Assembly: GCA_900553135.1 (NCBI GenBank) | Contig: USCO01000024.1 | Coordinates: 1 to 21,679 of the forward strand | DNA from: an uncultured Eubacteriales bacterium | Lineage (GTDB): Bacteria; Bacillota; Clostridia; Oscillospirales; Oscillospiraceae | Direction: 5' to 3' | DNA: 21,679 nucleotides | In this document: one piece after another, positions 1 to 6,640 of the stretch | Layout of the letters: every line of letters begins with the position of its first letter | Position numbering within the stretch: position 1 is the stretch's first letter | The notes under the pieces: model-generated | Told to the model about the DNA's origin: nothing | Seen by the model: the letters and a program-made list of their open reading frames with translations, nothing else | Databases searched by the model: none | Program-made: the position numbers and the translations under genes

Positions 1-516
1 CACGTACATAAGCGCGCCGCCAATGCTCGCCACTGCGTAGAAGTTGCTTTCCTTGAAAACGCCCGGCACTTCGCCCACGCACACGTCGCGAATGGCGCCA
101 CCGCCCACGCCCGTGATAGCGCCGAGCAGCACGGCATAGACGAAGCCGACATCGCACGAAACGGCCTTGCTGGCGCCCGCCAGCGCAAAAAGACCGACCG
201 AAAGCGCGTCGGCGAAAAAGACCGTGGCGTCCAAATGCTTGAACACGCCTTGGAAGAAGAACACGAACGCGCAGATGGCCGCCGTGATGAGCACCAGGTC
301 TGCATGCTGCATAAAATAGAAGCCGTGGCCATCCAGCAGGATATCGCGCACGACGCCTCCGCCATAGCCGGTCATGAGGCCGAGCGTAATGGCGCCCACA
401 ATGTCCAGGTCGCGGTCGCACGCAAAGAGCGCCCCCGTGATGCCGCCCACGATGACCGAAAGGTAGTCGTACGTCGTCTGCGACGACAAGAACTCGACGA
501 TAAAACCCAGGTCCAC
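1..516 (-). CDS. TRIC / UPF0126 (YicG-like) membrane channel protein, 3' end cut off
   Basis: Translated on the minus strand, 172 codons are open from a GTG at 516-514 to the window edge. The start is set by a GGAGGA ribosome binding site 8 nt upstream. The protein is very hydrophobic and holds two similar halves. Each has a membrane helix followed by a Gly-rich motif: TGYGGGVVRDILL near residues 48-60 and TGVGGGAIRDVCVGE near 135-150. This duplicated G-G-G-x-x-R-D pattern is the hallmark of the UPF0126/TRIC family of small multi-helix inner-membrane proteins, known as cation channels or, in E. coli YicG, linked to glycine uptake. Family members are about 200 residues, so roughly 30 C-terminal residues are missing. 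The gene diverges from the helicase at 963. Codon use (TCG, CTT, TTG, GCG) differs from genes right of 2 kb. The family call is firm; the substrate is not known. Confidence 0.88.
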   Translation of the reverse strand, partial: MDLGFIVEFLSSQTTYDYLSVIVGGITGALFACDRDLDIVGAITLGLMTGYGGGVVRDILLDGHGFYFMQHADLVLITAAICAFVFFFQGVFKHLDATVFFADALSVGLFALAGASKAVSCDVGFVYAVLLGAITGVGGGAIRDVCVGEVPGVFKESNFYAVASIGGALMYV

Positions 517-962
517 GATGCACGTCCTCCTTGCGCTCACAATGCCATCGGACCAAAGCTGCTTTTTCCGGCGTGCATCGTATCAGATGAGAGCGGGTTT
601 GTGCCCCCTTAATAAACAGCGCTTTGCAGGTGAGCGAGCTGCCGCTTCCCGCGCTTTTGCGCGAAGCCCTCACCGAGGCTGACCCCGCCCGACGGTACGC
701 CCGTTCGAGAGAGGCAGTAGGATCATTAATCTAGGCCGCTTCTGTGGTTCTCGTGCTCATTGCCTTCTCTAGAGCCGCTTCGCCTGCCATGCCCGGCATA
801 CTGAATTGTTCGCTTGACACGAAACTCTTTCATGCCGTCCCCTGCATTTAAGCCGCTCATGTTGGGCGAAGCGCATTGCGCGCCACCCTGCCGTCTTGCG
901 GCAGGAGGCCGACGGGATTCCGTCGGATCACACGAGACGACACCGAATGCAAAGGAAGACGC
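517..962. other. 446-bp intergenic region between divergent genes, with predicted stem-loops
   Basis: No convincing gene here. On the minus strand an extended -10 (TGATACGAT, bases 577-585 read in reverse) could serve the TRIC gene, but it has no good -35. At 629-674 an outer stem GGTGAG/CTCACC encloses a hairpin CGCGC-TTTT-GCGCG (650-663). Nearer the helicase, two perfect 7-bp hairpins follow each other at 887-905 and 909-926. A TTGACA at 814-819 lacks a -10 at the usual distance. The region may hold the promoters of both genes and a structured helicase leader. Confidence 0.45.
887..926 (+). promoter_or_regulatory. Tandem hairpins in the presumed 5' UTR of the helicase
   Basis: Two perfect inverted repeats lie 37 nt upstream of the helicase start. 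CCTGCCG pairs with CGGCAGG across a 5-nt loop (887-905), and CCGACGG pairs with CCGTCGG across GATT (909-926). Neither is followed by a T run, so they are not terminators. Structured leaders with self-regulation are known for some cold-shock DEAD-box helicase mRNAs; applying that here is inference. Confidence 0.45.
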
Positions 963-2117
963 ATGACCGATTTCGCCGATCTCGGCCTGACCCAAAGCCG
1001 CCTGGTGGCGGTCGAAAAGCTTGGCTACGAAACCCCCACCCCTGTCCAGGAGCAGGCCATTCCGCTCGTGCTCGAAGGCCGCGATATCGTCGCGACCGCC
1101 CAGACCGGAACGGGCAAAACCGCCGCGTTCGGCCTGCCTATCCTGCAGCGCATCAAACCGAACCGCAAACAGAAGGCGCCTGCCGCCCTTGTGGTCACCC
1201 CCACGCGCGAGCTTGCCGAACAGATCGAGAACTTTTTCACGACCGCGTCCACCGCGACCCGCCATCGCATCCTGACCGTGGTCGGCGGCCTTTCCTACAC
1301 GCGCCAGCTGCGCAAGCTGAAGGAAGGCGTGGACGTGCTCGTTGCCACCCCTGGCCGCCTGATCGACCTTATGGACCGCGGCGCAGCGGACATCAGCCAT
1401 GTGCAGATGCTCGTCCTGGACGAGGCGGACCGCATGCTTGACATGGGCTTTTGGCCGGATGTGGAAAAGATCGTCGCCGCAACGCCCCAGACGGGCCGCC
1501 AGACCATGCTCTTTTCGGCCACCATCGACCGCCAGATTGCAGAGACGGTGGAAAGTTCGCTTTCCGACCCGGCGTTTGTGGAGATTGCGCACCGCGGCGA
1601 GACTGCCAGCACCGTCGAACAGCACGTCATCTTCATTCCACACCGAAAAAAGCCACAGCTTTTGCGCTCGGTCCTGGAGCGGCGCGGCTGCATGCGCACC
1701 ATCGTCTTCGTGCGCACGAAAGGCGCCTGCGACGAAGTGGCGCAGCAGCTTCGCCAGGCAGGATTCCGCGCCGAGCCCATCCACGCGAACCTTTCGCAGG
1801 CGAAGCGGCGCCAGGCGCTGGAACGCTTTAAGCAGAACCGCATCGGCGTCCTGGTGGCGACCGACGTGCTGGCGCGCGGCATCGACGTGTCCGATGTCGA
1901 GCACATCATCAACTACGACCTGCCCGACGTGCCGGACGACTACATCCACCGCATCGGCCGTACCGGCCGGGCCCGCCGCCACGGCGTGGCCTTCACCCTG
2001 GTGTCCTCGGTCACCGAGGGGGTGCGCCTGGACGACATCCGCAAGAACACCGGCAACCAGATCCAGCCCGTCCGCCTGGATGAGGAGGGCCAGCTGGTGC
2101 CTGTGGAGAAGAAATAA
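963..2117 (+). CDS. DEAD-box ATP-dependent RNA helicase (possibly mosaic)
   Basis: 384 residues. All core motifs of the DEAD-box family are present in order: AQTGTGKT (46-53, ATP-binding motif I), PTREL (80-84), TPGR (129-132), DEAD (153-156), SAT (185-187), ARGID (304-308) and HRIGRTGR (329-336, motif VI). It would unwind short RNA duplexes in ribosome assembly or mRNA decay; the exact role cannot be read from sequence. The frame is open back to 876, but ATG 963 has a GGAAG site 4-5 nt upstream and starts right at the Q-motif region (F-x-x-L-G-L). The C-terminus after motif VI is short (48 residues) and ends in VEKK, with no basic RNA-binding tail. Leucine codons are mixed (about a third CTT) up to ~1840 and only CTG after that, so the 3' end may come from a different genome. 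Confidence 0.93.
   Translation: MTDFADLGLTQSRLVAVEKLGYETPTPVQEQAIPLVLEGRDIVATAQTGTGKTAAFGLPILQRIKPNRKQKAPAALVVTPTRELAEQIENFFTTASTATRHRILTVVGGLSYTRQLRKLKEGVDVLVATPGRLIDLMDRGAADISHVQMLVLDEADRMLDMGFWPDVEKIVAATPQTGRQTMLFSATIDRQIAETVESSLSDPAFVEIAHRGETASTVEQHVIFIPHRKKPQLLRSVLERRGCMRTIVFVRTKGACDEVAQQLRQAGFRAEPIHANLSQAKRRQALERFKQNRIGVLVATDVLARGIDVSDVEHIINYDLPDVPDDYIHRIGRTGRARRHGVAFTLVSSVTEGVRLDDIRKNTGNQIQPVRLDEEGQLVPVEKK
1840..1990 (+). other. Probable composition breakpoint inside the helicase gene
   Basis: Left of this interval codons resemble the TRIC gene (CTT, TTG, GCG, GAA). Right of it they resemble the rest of the window (CTG, GTG, GAG, CCC). The interval covers motifs ARGID and HRIGRTGR, whose coding sequence is nearly the same in unrelated GC-rich genomes. 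That makes it a likely place for homologous recombination or for a false assembly join. Confidence 0.5.
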
Positions 2118-2160
2118 GTCGGATTTTTTCAGGGGATTTTAATCCTTTTGTCAGGACTTT

Positions 2161-2187
2161 TTGACGCCCGCCCTAGTATGATAAAAT
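2161..2187 (+). promoter_or_regulatory. Possible promoter of the PspC-domain gene
   Basis: TTGACG (2161-2166) is followed after 15 nt by TAAAAT (2182-2187); an overlapping TATGAT sits at 2177-2182. The short AT-rich patch between two GC-rich genes fits a promoter, though the spacing is short. Transcription would start about 20 nt before the ATG at 2216. Confidence 0.4.
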
Positions 2188-2215
2188 AAATCATGTGAGA
2201 AACGGAGCGAAGCTT

Positions 2216-2425
2216 ATGAACGGAAAGCGCCTATACCGGACGGAAGGTCCCTACAAGATGCTGGCCGGCGTGTGCGGCGGCATCGCGGAGTATTTTGACA
2301 TCGATCCCTCCCTGGTGCGGGTGGCCTGGGTCATTGCCTTCTTTATGGGCTCCCTGGGCTTCTGGGCCTATCTGGCCTGCGCCCTCATTGTCCCCCGCAA
2401 GAGTGATATATACCCCGGTATGTAA
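2216..2425 (+). CDS. PspC-domain small membrane protein
   Basis: 69 residues, essentially one PspC domain. A basic N-terminus (MNGKRLYRT) leads into the family signature LAGVCGGIAEYFDIDPSLVRV (about residues 15-35), then one hydrophobic helix (about 36-58, VAWVIAFFMG to CALIVPR). PspC proteins sit in the inner membrane and act in envelope-stress signalling in enterobacteria; free-standing short versions are common in Clostridia and their role is unclear. A GTG at 2195 is in frame, but ATG 2216 is preferred because GGAG at 2204-2207 lies 8 nt upstream. It stands alone: the next gene begins 224 bp downstream, after a stem-loop-rich stretch. Confidence 0.88.
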   Translation: MNGKRLYRTEGPYKMLAGVCGGIAEYFDIDPSLVRVAWVIAFFMGSLGFWAYLACALIVPRKSDIYPGM

Positions 2426-2439
2426 CAAACCACCCCAAT

Positions 2440-2624
2440 AGGGCGGCGGAATCAATTTGAATCCGTCATTTCCGGCGACATGTGCGTCGGAAATGACACT
2501 TCTCACGCAAGATGGGCCGACTTTTCCGCATGGAATCGAGGGCCAGCTTGCGTGCAGCCCTTCTCGAAAAAGTGGCTATGCCACTTTTTCGACAGTCTAG
2601 GGCGGCGGAGCGTTCCGCCGCCCT
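2440..2624. repeat. 185-bp stem-loop-rich intergenic element with terminal inverted repeats
   Basis: AGGGCGGCGGA at 2440-2450 is matched exactly in inverse by TCCGCCGCCCT at 2614-2624. Inside lie four consecutive inverted repeats. GTCATTTCC/GGAAATGAC has arms at 2465-2473 and 2489-2497. ACGCAAGATGGGCC pairs with GGGCCAGCTTGCGT at 12 of 14 positions (2505-2553). TCGAAAAAGTGGC/GCCACTTTTTCGA is a perfect 13-bp stem with a TAT loop (2564-2592). AGGGCGGCGGA/TCCGCCGCCCT has a 4-nt loop (2599-2624). I see no target-site duplication and no coding capacity. It could be a MITE-like or REP-like dispersed repeat, and the third stem with its T5 run may also terminate the PspC transcript. Confidence 0.55.
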
Positions 2625-2649
2625 GTTTCCCACCCAGAAAGGAGCCGCT

Positions 2650-3492
2650 ATGGAAGTACGCCTGTCCCGGCGGGAGGACATCCCCCGCCTGCGGGAGCTT
2701 TGGTTTTTGGCCTTCGGTGACGACGGGGCCTATGTGGACAACTTTTTCTCCTCCTACTACCGCCCGGAGACCATGATCGTGCTGGAGGAGGAAGGGACCG
2801 TGCAGTCCATGACCGCCTGGTTCGACACCCGCCTGGTCCTCCCTGAGGGCGAGGAGCTGCGGGCCGCCTACCTCTACGCCGTGGCCACCCATCCCCAGTG
2901 CCGGGGCCGGGGCCTGGCGGGTCAGATGCTGGCCGGAGCGGACCAGTTTTTCCGGTCCTGGGACATTCCCGCGGTGACCACCGTCCCCGCCTCCCCCAGC
3001 CTGCACAACTTCTTTGCCGCCAACGGCTTTCAGGAGTGCTTCACCCACAGCCAGCTCCACGCCCAGCCCGGTCCCGCCCCCCAGGGCACCCCGCCCTTCT
3101 CTCTGGACCGGCTGACGCCCCAGGTCTACCAGGGCCTGCGGGAGGCCATTCTGGCCGGAACGCCCCACATCGCCCTGGACCAGCGGGCTCTGGCCTACCA
3201 GGCGGGGGCCTGCGCCCTCACCTCCGGGGGCGGACTGTACGCCGCCGACACCGGCGTGGGGGCGGCCATCCTCTGCGCCGAGGGCATGGAGGACGGCTCC
3301 CTGCTGGTCAAGGAGCTGCTGGGCATCCCGGAAGCCACCGCCGCCCTTCTCCCCTGGCTGCCCGCCCTGCTGCCCCGGTGGTCGGGCATCTGGCGCCGGC
3401 CGGGAGACGAGGTCCCCTTCGGCATGGTGAAGTGGCTGACCTCTGATCCCCCAGCGGTGACGCAGGCTTATCTGGGCCTTGCATTCGACTGA
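2650..3492 (+). CDS. GNAT-family N-acetyltransferase
   Basis: 280 residues. The N-terminal half is a GNAT domain: an opening strand with R-x-x-D-I-P-x-L (3-14), then LYAVATHPQCRGRGLAGQML (75-94), where RGRGLA is the acetyl-CoA pyrophosphate loop (motif A), and an ANGFQE motif B near residues 125-130. The C-terminal half (about 140-280) lacks a second clear acetyl-CoA motif and ends in YLGLAFD. That resembles the two-part layout of Eis-type acetyltransferases, where the second half helps form the acceptor site. The acceptor is unknown. ATG 2650 has AAAGGAG 5 nt upstream; the frame is open back to 2512 but that stretch lies in the stem-loop element. A strong terminator follows at 3547. Confidence 0.88.
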   Translation: MEVRLSRREDIPRLRELWFLAFGDDGAYVDNFFSSYYRPETMIVLEEEGTVQSMTAWFDTRLVLPEGEELRAAYLYAVATHPQCRGRGLAGQMLAGADQFFRSWDIPAVTTVPASPSLHNFFAANGFQECFTHSQLHAQPGPAPQGTPPFSLDRLTPQVYQGLREAILAGTPHIALDQRALAYQAGACALTSGGGLYAADTGVGAAILCAEGMEDGSLLVKELLGIPEATAALLPWLPALLPRWSGIWRRPGDEVPFGMVKWLTSDPPAVTQAYLGLAFD

Positions 3493-3546
3493 AAAGTGCC
3501 CAAAGGCCGCTGCGAAAAAGGCAGGGTTTCTGTCATTCTGTTTATC

Positions 3547-3584
3547 AATGGTTGGATTTCATTTTTGGAATCCAACCATTTTTT
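3547..3584 (+). terminator. Rho-independent terminator after the GNAT gene
   Basis: AATGGTTGGATT (3547-3558) pairs perfectly with AATCCAACCATT (3569-3580) over a 10-nt T-rich loop, and the T run continues to 3584. It lies 55 bp past the acetyltransferase stop and separates it from the gdhA promoter. Confidence 0.85.
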
Positions 3585-3685
3585 GTCTATTTATACAGTC
3601 AAAGTCCCGTATCCCTGTAAATTCAAACGAAAAAGGCGGGTTTGCCACAGCCATTTCGTTGTGGTGACATCCACAAAAAATTTGC

Positions 3686-3713
3686 TTTACTTCCAGGCAT
3701 TTTATGTTATGCT
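3686..3713 (+). promoter_or_regulatory. Promoter of gdhA with extended -10
   Basis: TTTACT (3686-3691), a 16-nt spacer and TATGCT (3708-3713) preceded by TG at 3705-3706 make an extended -10 promoter. The stretch is much more AT-rich than its surroundings. Transcription would start near 3720, giving a ~120-nt leader before the gdhA ATG. A small hairpin TTGTGG/CCACAA at about 3658-3675 lies just upstream and could be an operator. Confidence 0.6.
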
Positions 3714-3840
3714 ATACATATAGGATACGTGATGGGTCCTTTTTTCCGACGCTTTTTTCCCACAGCGGACATAGAATGAAGGAACTCCGTCAGTTTTCAA
3801 AGTTCAAGCCACAAAATTTTATCGTAGGAGGAATGTAGCA

Positions 3841-5193
3841 ATGAACAAGTACATTGAGAAGGTTCTGGCTGAGACCAAGGCTAAGAATGCCAATGAGCCT
3901 GAGTTCCTGCAGACTGTGGAAGAGGTCCTGAGCTCCCTGGAGCCCGTCATCAACGCCCATCCCGAGTATGAGAAGGTCGCTCTGCTGGAGCGCATGGTCG
4001 AGCCCGAGCGCGTGATCGAGTTCCGCGTGACCTGGGAGGACGACAACCACGAGTGGCACGTCAACCGCGGCTACCGCGTTCAGTACAACGCGGCTCTTGG
4101 CCCCTACAAGGGCGGCATCCGCTTTGACCCCTCCGTTAACCTGTCCATCATCAAGTTCCTGGGCTTCGAGCAGGTCTTCAAGGACGCTATGACTGGTCTG
4201 CCCATCGGTGGCGCCAAGGGCGGTTCCGACTTCGATCCTCGCGGCAAGAGCGACGCTGAGATCATGCGTTTCTGCCAGGCCTTCATCACCGAGCTGTATC
4301 GTCACATTGGTCAGGACATCGACTGCCCCGCCGGCGACCTGGGCTGCGGCGGCCGTGAGATCGGCTATATGTACGGCCAGTATCGCCGCATCGTGGGCGC
4401 TGCCGAGTTCGGCGCTCTGTCCGGCAAGGCCGTGACCACCGGCGGTTCCATCCTGCGTCCCGAGGCTACCGGCTACGGCGCCGTGTACTATCTGGTCGAG
4501 GCTCTGGCTCACGACGGCGAGTCCATCGAGGGTAAGCGCATCGCTATGTCCGGCTACGGCAACGTGGGCTGGGGCATCATGAAGAAGGCCGCTGAGCTGG
4601 GCGCCAAGGTCACCTACTTCGCCGGCCCCGACGGCTACATCCACGATCCCGATGGCGTGTGCACCGAGGAGAAGCTGAACTACATCCTCGAGATGCGTGC
4701 TAAGGATCCCATGCACTGCAAGCCCTACGCTGAGAAGTTCGACTGCGAGTTCGTTCCCGGTGAGAAGTGCTGGGGCGTCAAGGACGTGGACATCTACATG
4801 CCCGCTGCCACCCAGAACGACGTCAACCTGGATTGGGCCAAGAAGATCGCTGAGTCCGGCGTGAAGTACTACATCGAGGTCGCCAACATGCCCACCACCA
4901 ACGAGGCTCTGGAGTTCCTGAAGAGCCAGAAGCACATGGTCGTGGCTCCCTCCAAGGCTGTCAACGCCGGCGGCGTGTCCGTGTCCGAGCTGGAGATGGC
5001 TCAGAACGCTTGCCGTCTGTACTGGAGCGCCGAGGAAGTCGATGCCAAGCTGAAGGGCATCATGAAGAACATCTATCACTCCTCCGTCGAGGTTGCTGAG
5101 CGCTATGGCCTGGGCTACGACCTGGTCGCCGGCGCCAACATCGTGGGCTTCCAGAAGGTTGCCGACGCTATGATGGATCAGGGCATTTTCTAA
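3841..5193 (+). CDS. gdhA: Glutamate dehydrogenase (likely NAD-specific, clostridial type)
   Basis: 450 residues, which to my memory is the length of Clostridium symbiosum GDH, with very similar sequence throughout. It catalyses reversible oxidative deamination of glutamate to 2-oxoglutarate and ammonia; in amino-acid-fermenting Clostridia it runs mainly in the catabolic direction. Family residues visible: K90 and K114 (glutamate binding), catalytic K126 in GGAKGGSDFDP, catalytic D166 in CPAGDLG, the Rossmann loop SGYGNVGWG near 237-245, and VANMPTT. I infer NAD use because the segment after the Rossmann loop (AGPDGYIHDPDGV) follows the NAD-type enzyme. V-to-C changes at 162 and 169 bracket D166. 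AGGAGG lies 8-9 nt before ATG 3841. Codons GCT, CGT and GGT are more frequent than in the neighbours, consistent with high expression. Confidence 0.96.
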   Translation: MNKYIEKVLAETKAKNANEPEFLQTVEEVLSSLEPVINAHPEYEKVALLERMVEPERVIEFRVTWEDDNHEWHVNRGYRVQYNAALGPYKGGIRFDPSVNLSIIKFLGFEQVFKDAMTGLPIGGAKGGSDFDPRGKSDAEIMRFCQAFITELYRHIGQDIDCPAGDLGCGGREIGYMYGQYRRIVGAAEFGALSGKAVTTGGSILRPEATGYGAVYYLVEALAHDGESIEGKRIAMSGYGNVGWGIMKKAAELGAKVTYFAGPDGYIHDPDGVCTEEKLNYILEMRAKDPMHCKPYAEKFDCEFVPGEKCWGVKDVDIYMPAATQNDVNLDWAKKIAESGVKYYIEVANMPTTNEALEFLKSQKHMVVAPSKAVNAGGVSVSELEMAQNACRLYWSAEEVDAKLKGIMKNIYHSSVEVAERYGLGYDLVAGANIVGFQKVADAMMDQGIF

Positions 5194-5222
5194 TCCCAAC
5201 ATCCAACCTTGTTTCCCCTTTG

Positions 5223-5260
5223 GCCGGGGTCCTTCCATTGGAAGGGCCCCGGCTTTCCCC
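5223..5260 (+). terminator. Terminator of gdhA
   Basis: GCCGGGG (5223-5229) pairs with CCCCGGC (5247-5253) and CCTTCC with GGAAGG (5231-5245), joined by one T-G wobble, with a 3-nt loop: a 14-pair stem. The tail is TTTCCCCTTTC, weaker than a clean T run. It begins 30 bp after the gdhA stop. Confidence 0.75.
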
Positions 5261-5354
5261 TTTCTTGTGTGATTTCTAGGTGAAAACCAACGGAAAGTGT
5301 GCAATTAGTCTTAAGTACCCGGCTTGTCCCTGGAAAGAATCGTCGTTTTTGCTC

Positions 5355-5382
5355 TTTCACTCCTTCCAAATCCTGATAAAAT
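5355..5382 (+). promoter_or_regulatory. Promoter of the DUF6465 gene (extended -10)
   Basis: TAAAAT (5377-5382) is preceded by TG at 5374-5375, giving an extended -10. The best -35 candidate is TTTCAC (5355-5360) at 16 nt, which is weak. The predicted start near 5390 puts the hairpin at 5398-5415 at the very 5' end of the mRNA. Confidence 0.55.
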
Positions 5383-5397
5383 AGAGGGTGTAATCTG

Positions 5398-5415
5398 AGA
5401 CGGCTCCAGCCGTCT
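5398..5415 (+). promoter_or_regulatory. Palindrome in the 5' UTR of the DUF6465 gene
   Basis: AGACGGCT-CC-AGCCGTCT is a perfect 18-nt palindrome just 4 nt before the AAGGAG site at 5420-5425. It can act as an RNA hairpin at the 5' end that protects the transcript, or as a repressor-binding palindrome. No choice can be made from sequence alone. Confidence 0.5.
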
Positions 5416-5433
5416 GAGTAAGGAGTGTAGAAA

Positions 5434-5769
5434 ATGGCCCTTATCAATAAGGCGAAGGCCGCCAAGGCCGAGACCGCCGCTAAGACTGAGGCCGCTAAGG
5501 TTGAGGCCGCCCCCAAGGCCGAGAAGGCCCCCGCGAAGAAGCCCGCCGCCAAGCGCGCCCCCGCTAAGAAGGCCGCTGCCCCCGCCGCCCCCGTGGTCAA
5601 CCTGACCGTCCAGTACCTGGGCAAGGAGATGACCCAGCAGGCTATGGTGGAGGCCGTGAAGGCCCAGGTCCAGGAGGAGATCAAGACCCTGGAGCTGTAT
5701 GTCAAGCCCGAGGATAACGCTGTTTACTATGTGGTCAACGGCACTGTCACCGGCCAGATCGAGTTCTGA
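5434..5769 (+). CDS. DUF6465 family protein with Ala/Lys/Pro-rich histone-H1-like tail
   Basis: 111 residues in two parts. Residues 1-53 are almost only A, K, P and E, ending in a strongly basic run (AKKPAAKRAPAKKAAAPAAP, 34-53) like histone H1 tails. Residues 54-111 form a small domain with predicted strand-helix-strand-strand order: VNLTVQYLGKEMT, a helix MVEAVKAQVQEEI, LELYVKPEDNAVYYVVNG and TGQIEF. This matches what I know of DUF6465, an uncharacterised Clostridia family. The tail suggests nucleic-acid binding, which is inference. ATG 5434 has AAGGAG 8 nt upstream. It has its own promoter and terminator, and GCT/AAG-rich codons suggest good expression. Confidence 0.8.
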   Translation: MALINKAKAAKAETAAKTEAAKVEAAPKAEKAPAKKPAAKRAPAKKAAAPAAPVVNLTVQYLGKEMTQQAMVEAVKAQVQEEIKTLELYVKPEDNAVYYVVNGTVTGQIEF

Positions 5770-5781
5770 GCAATTGTCCAT

Positions 5782-5817
5782 AAAAAAACACCGTGGAGTA
5801 ATCCACGGTGTTTTTTT
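5782..5817. terminator. Bidirectional terminator between convergent genes
   Basis: A7-CACCGTGGA-GTAA-TCCACGGTG-T7: a perfect 9-bp GC-rich stem (5789-5797 with 5802-5810) flanked by an A run on the left and a T run on the right. It ends the DUF6465 transcript on the plus strand and the dut-to-mrp operon on the minus strand. Confidence 0.93.
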
Positions 5818-5830
5818 ATGCTTTTGGGAC

Positions 5831-6640
5831 TTACACGTCCAGCTTGGCGGCCACTTCCTCCAGGTAGTTGGTCTCCAGGGAGTCGATCTTGCCCGCATCG
5901 AAGGCGGCAGCCACCTTGGGGTCGATGGGCAGCTTGGCCAGCAGAGGCAGGCCCAGCTTCATGGCCTCCTGCTCCAGGCTGCTCTCGCCGAAGATGGCGT
6001 GCTTCTTGCCGCAGTCGGGGCACTGGAAGTAGCTGTAGTTCTCGATGAGACCCAGCATGGGCACAGACATCATCTGGGCCATGTGCACGGCCTTGGTCAC
6101 GATCATGGACACCAGGTCCTGGGGAGAGGTGACCACCACCACGCCGTCCACAGGCAGGGACTGGAACACGGTGAGGGGCACGTCGCCGGTTCCCGGGGGC
6201 ATGTCCACAAACATATAGTCCACATCGCCCCAGACCACGTCGGTCCAGAACTGGGTAACCACACCGGCAATGACGGGACCACGCCAGATGACGGGGTCGG
6301 TCTCGTTGGCGGTGAGCAGGTTCAGGGACATGACCTTGATGCCCTGGGCGGTGACGGCGGGCTGGATACCGTCGTCGGTGGCCATGGCACGCTCGTGGAT
6401 GCCGAAGGCGGTGGGGATGGAGGGGCCGGTGATGTCGGCGTCCAGCACGGCCACCTTGTGGCCCCGGCGGGCCATGGCAACAGCCAGGGAAGCGGTGACG
6501 GTGCTCTTGCCGACGCCGCCCTTGCCGCTGACCACGGCGATGACCTTCTTGATGCTGGACTTGGCGTTGGCGGGGGCTCTCATGTCACGAGAACCACAGT
6601 CAGCGCTGCAAGAGGAACAATCGTGGGTACATTCAGACAT
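5831..6640 (-). CDS. mrp: Mrp/NBP35-type P-loop ATPase, Fe-S cluster carrier
   Basis: 269 residues. The N-terminus carries C4, C8, C11 and C15 (CTHDCSSCSADCG), like the N-terminal cluster of NBP35-type proteins. The deviant Walker A GKGGVGKST is at 39-47, DADITGPS near 68-75, VDMPPGTGD near 145-153, and the C-terminal CPDC (207-210) is the pair that holds the bridging 4Fe-4S cluster in the dimer. It is expected to receive and pass Fe-S clusters in the cytoplasm. The frame is open to 6694, but ATG 6640 has AAAGGAG 9 nt upstream. It is the last gene of the minus-strand operon, 83 bp after pbp2. A short hairpin in that gap (6695-6709, AACCGC/GCGGTT) could partly attenuate read-through. Confidence 0.92.
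   Translation of the reverse strand: MSECTHDCSSCSADCGSRDMRAPANAKSSIKKVIAVVSGKGGVGKSTVTASLAVAMARRGHKVAVLDADITGPSIPTAFGIHERAMATDDGIQPAVTAQGIKVMSLNLLTANETDPVIWRGPVIAGVVTQFWTDVVWGDVDYMFVDMPPGTGDVPLTVFQSLPVDGVVVVTSPQDLVSMIVTKAVHMAQMMSVPMLGLIENYSYFQCPDCGKKHAIFGESSLEQEAMKLGLPLLAKLPIDPKVAAAFDAGKIDSLETNYLEEVAAKLDV

Noticed and set aside
814..849. TTGACA at 814-819 as a helicase promoter
   Set aside because: The consensus -35 has no acceptable -10 at 16-18 nt; the nearest AT-rich hexamer (CATTTA, 844-849) is 24 nt away.
726..1982. Minus-strand open frame of 418 codons opposite the helicase
   Set aside because: The plus strand carries all DEAD-box motifs in order; the antisense product shows no domain.
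2599..2640. GC-rich hairpin at 2599-2624 as the ordinary terminator of the PspC gene
   Set aside because: It is not followed by a T run and its left arm repeats the sequence at 2440-2450; it fits better as the end of the 185-bp element.
3790..5304. Minus-strand open frame of 504 codons opposite gdhA
   Set aside because: It is the mirror frame of a highly biased gdhA; the product is repetitive His/Gly/Leu/Val sequence with no family features.
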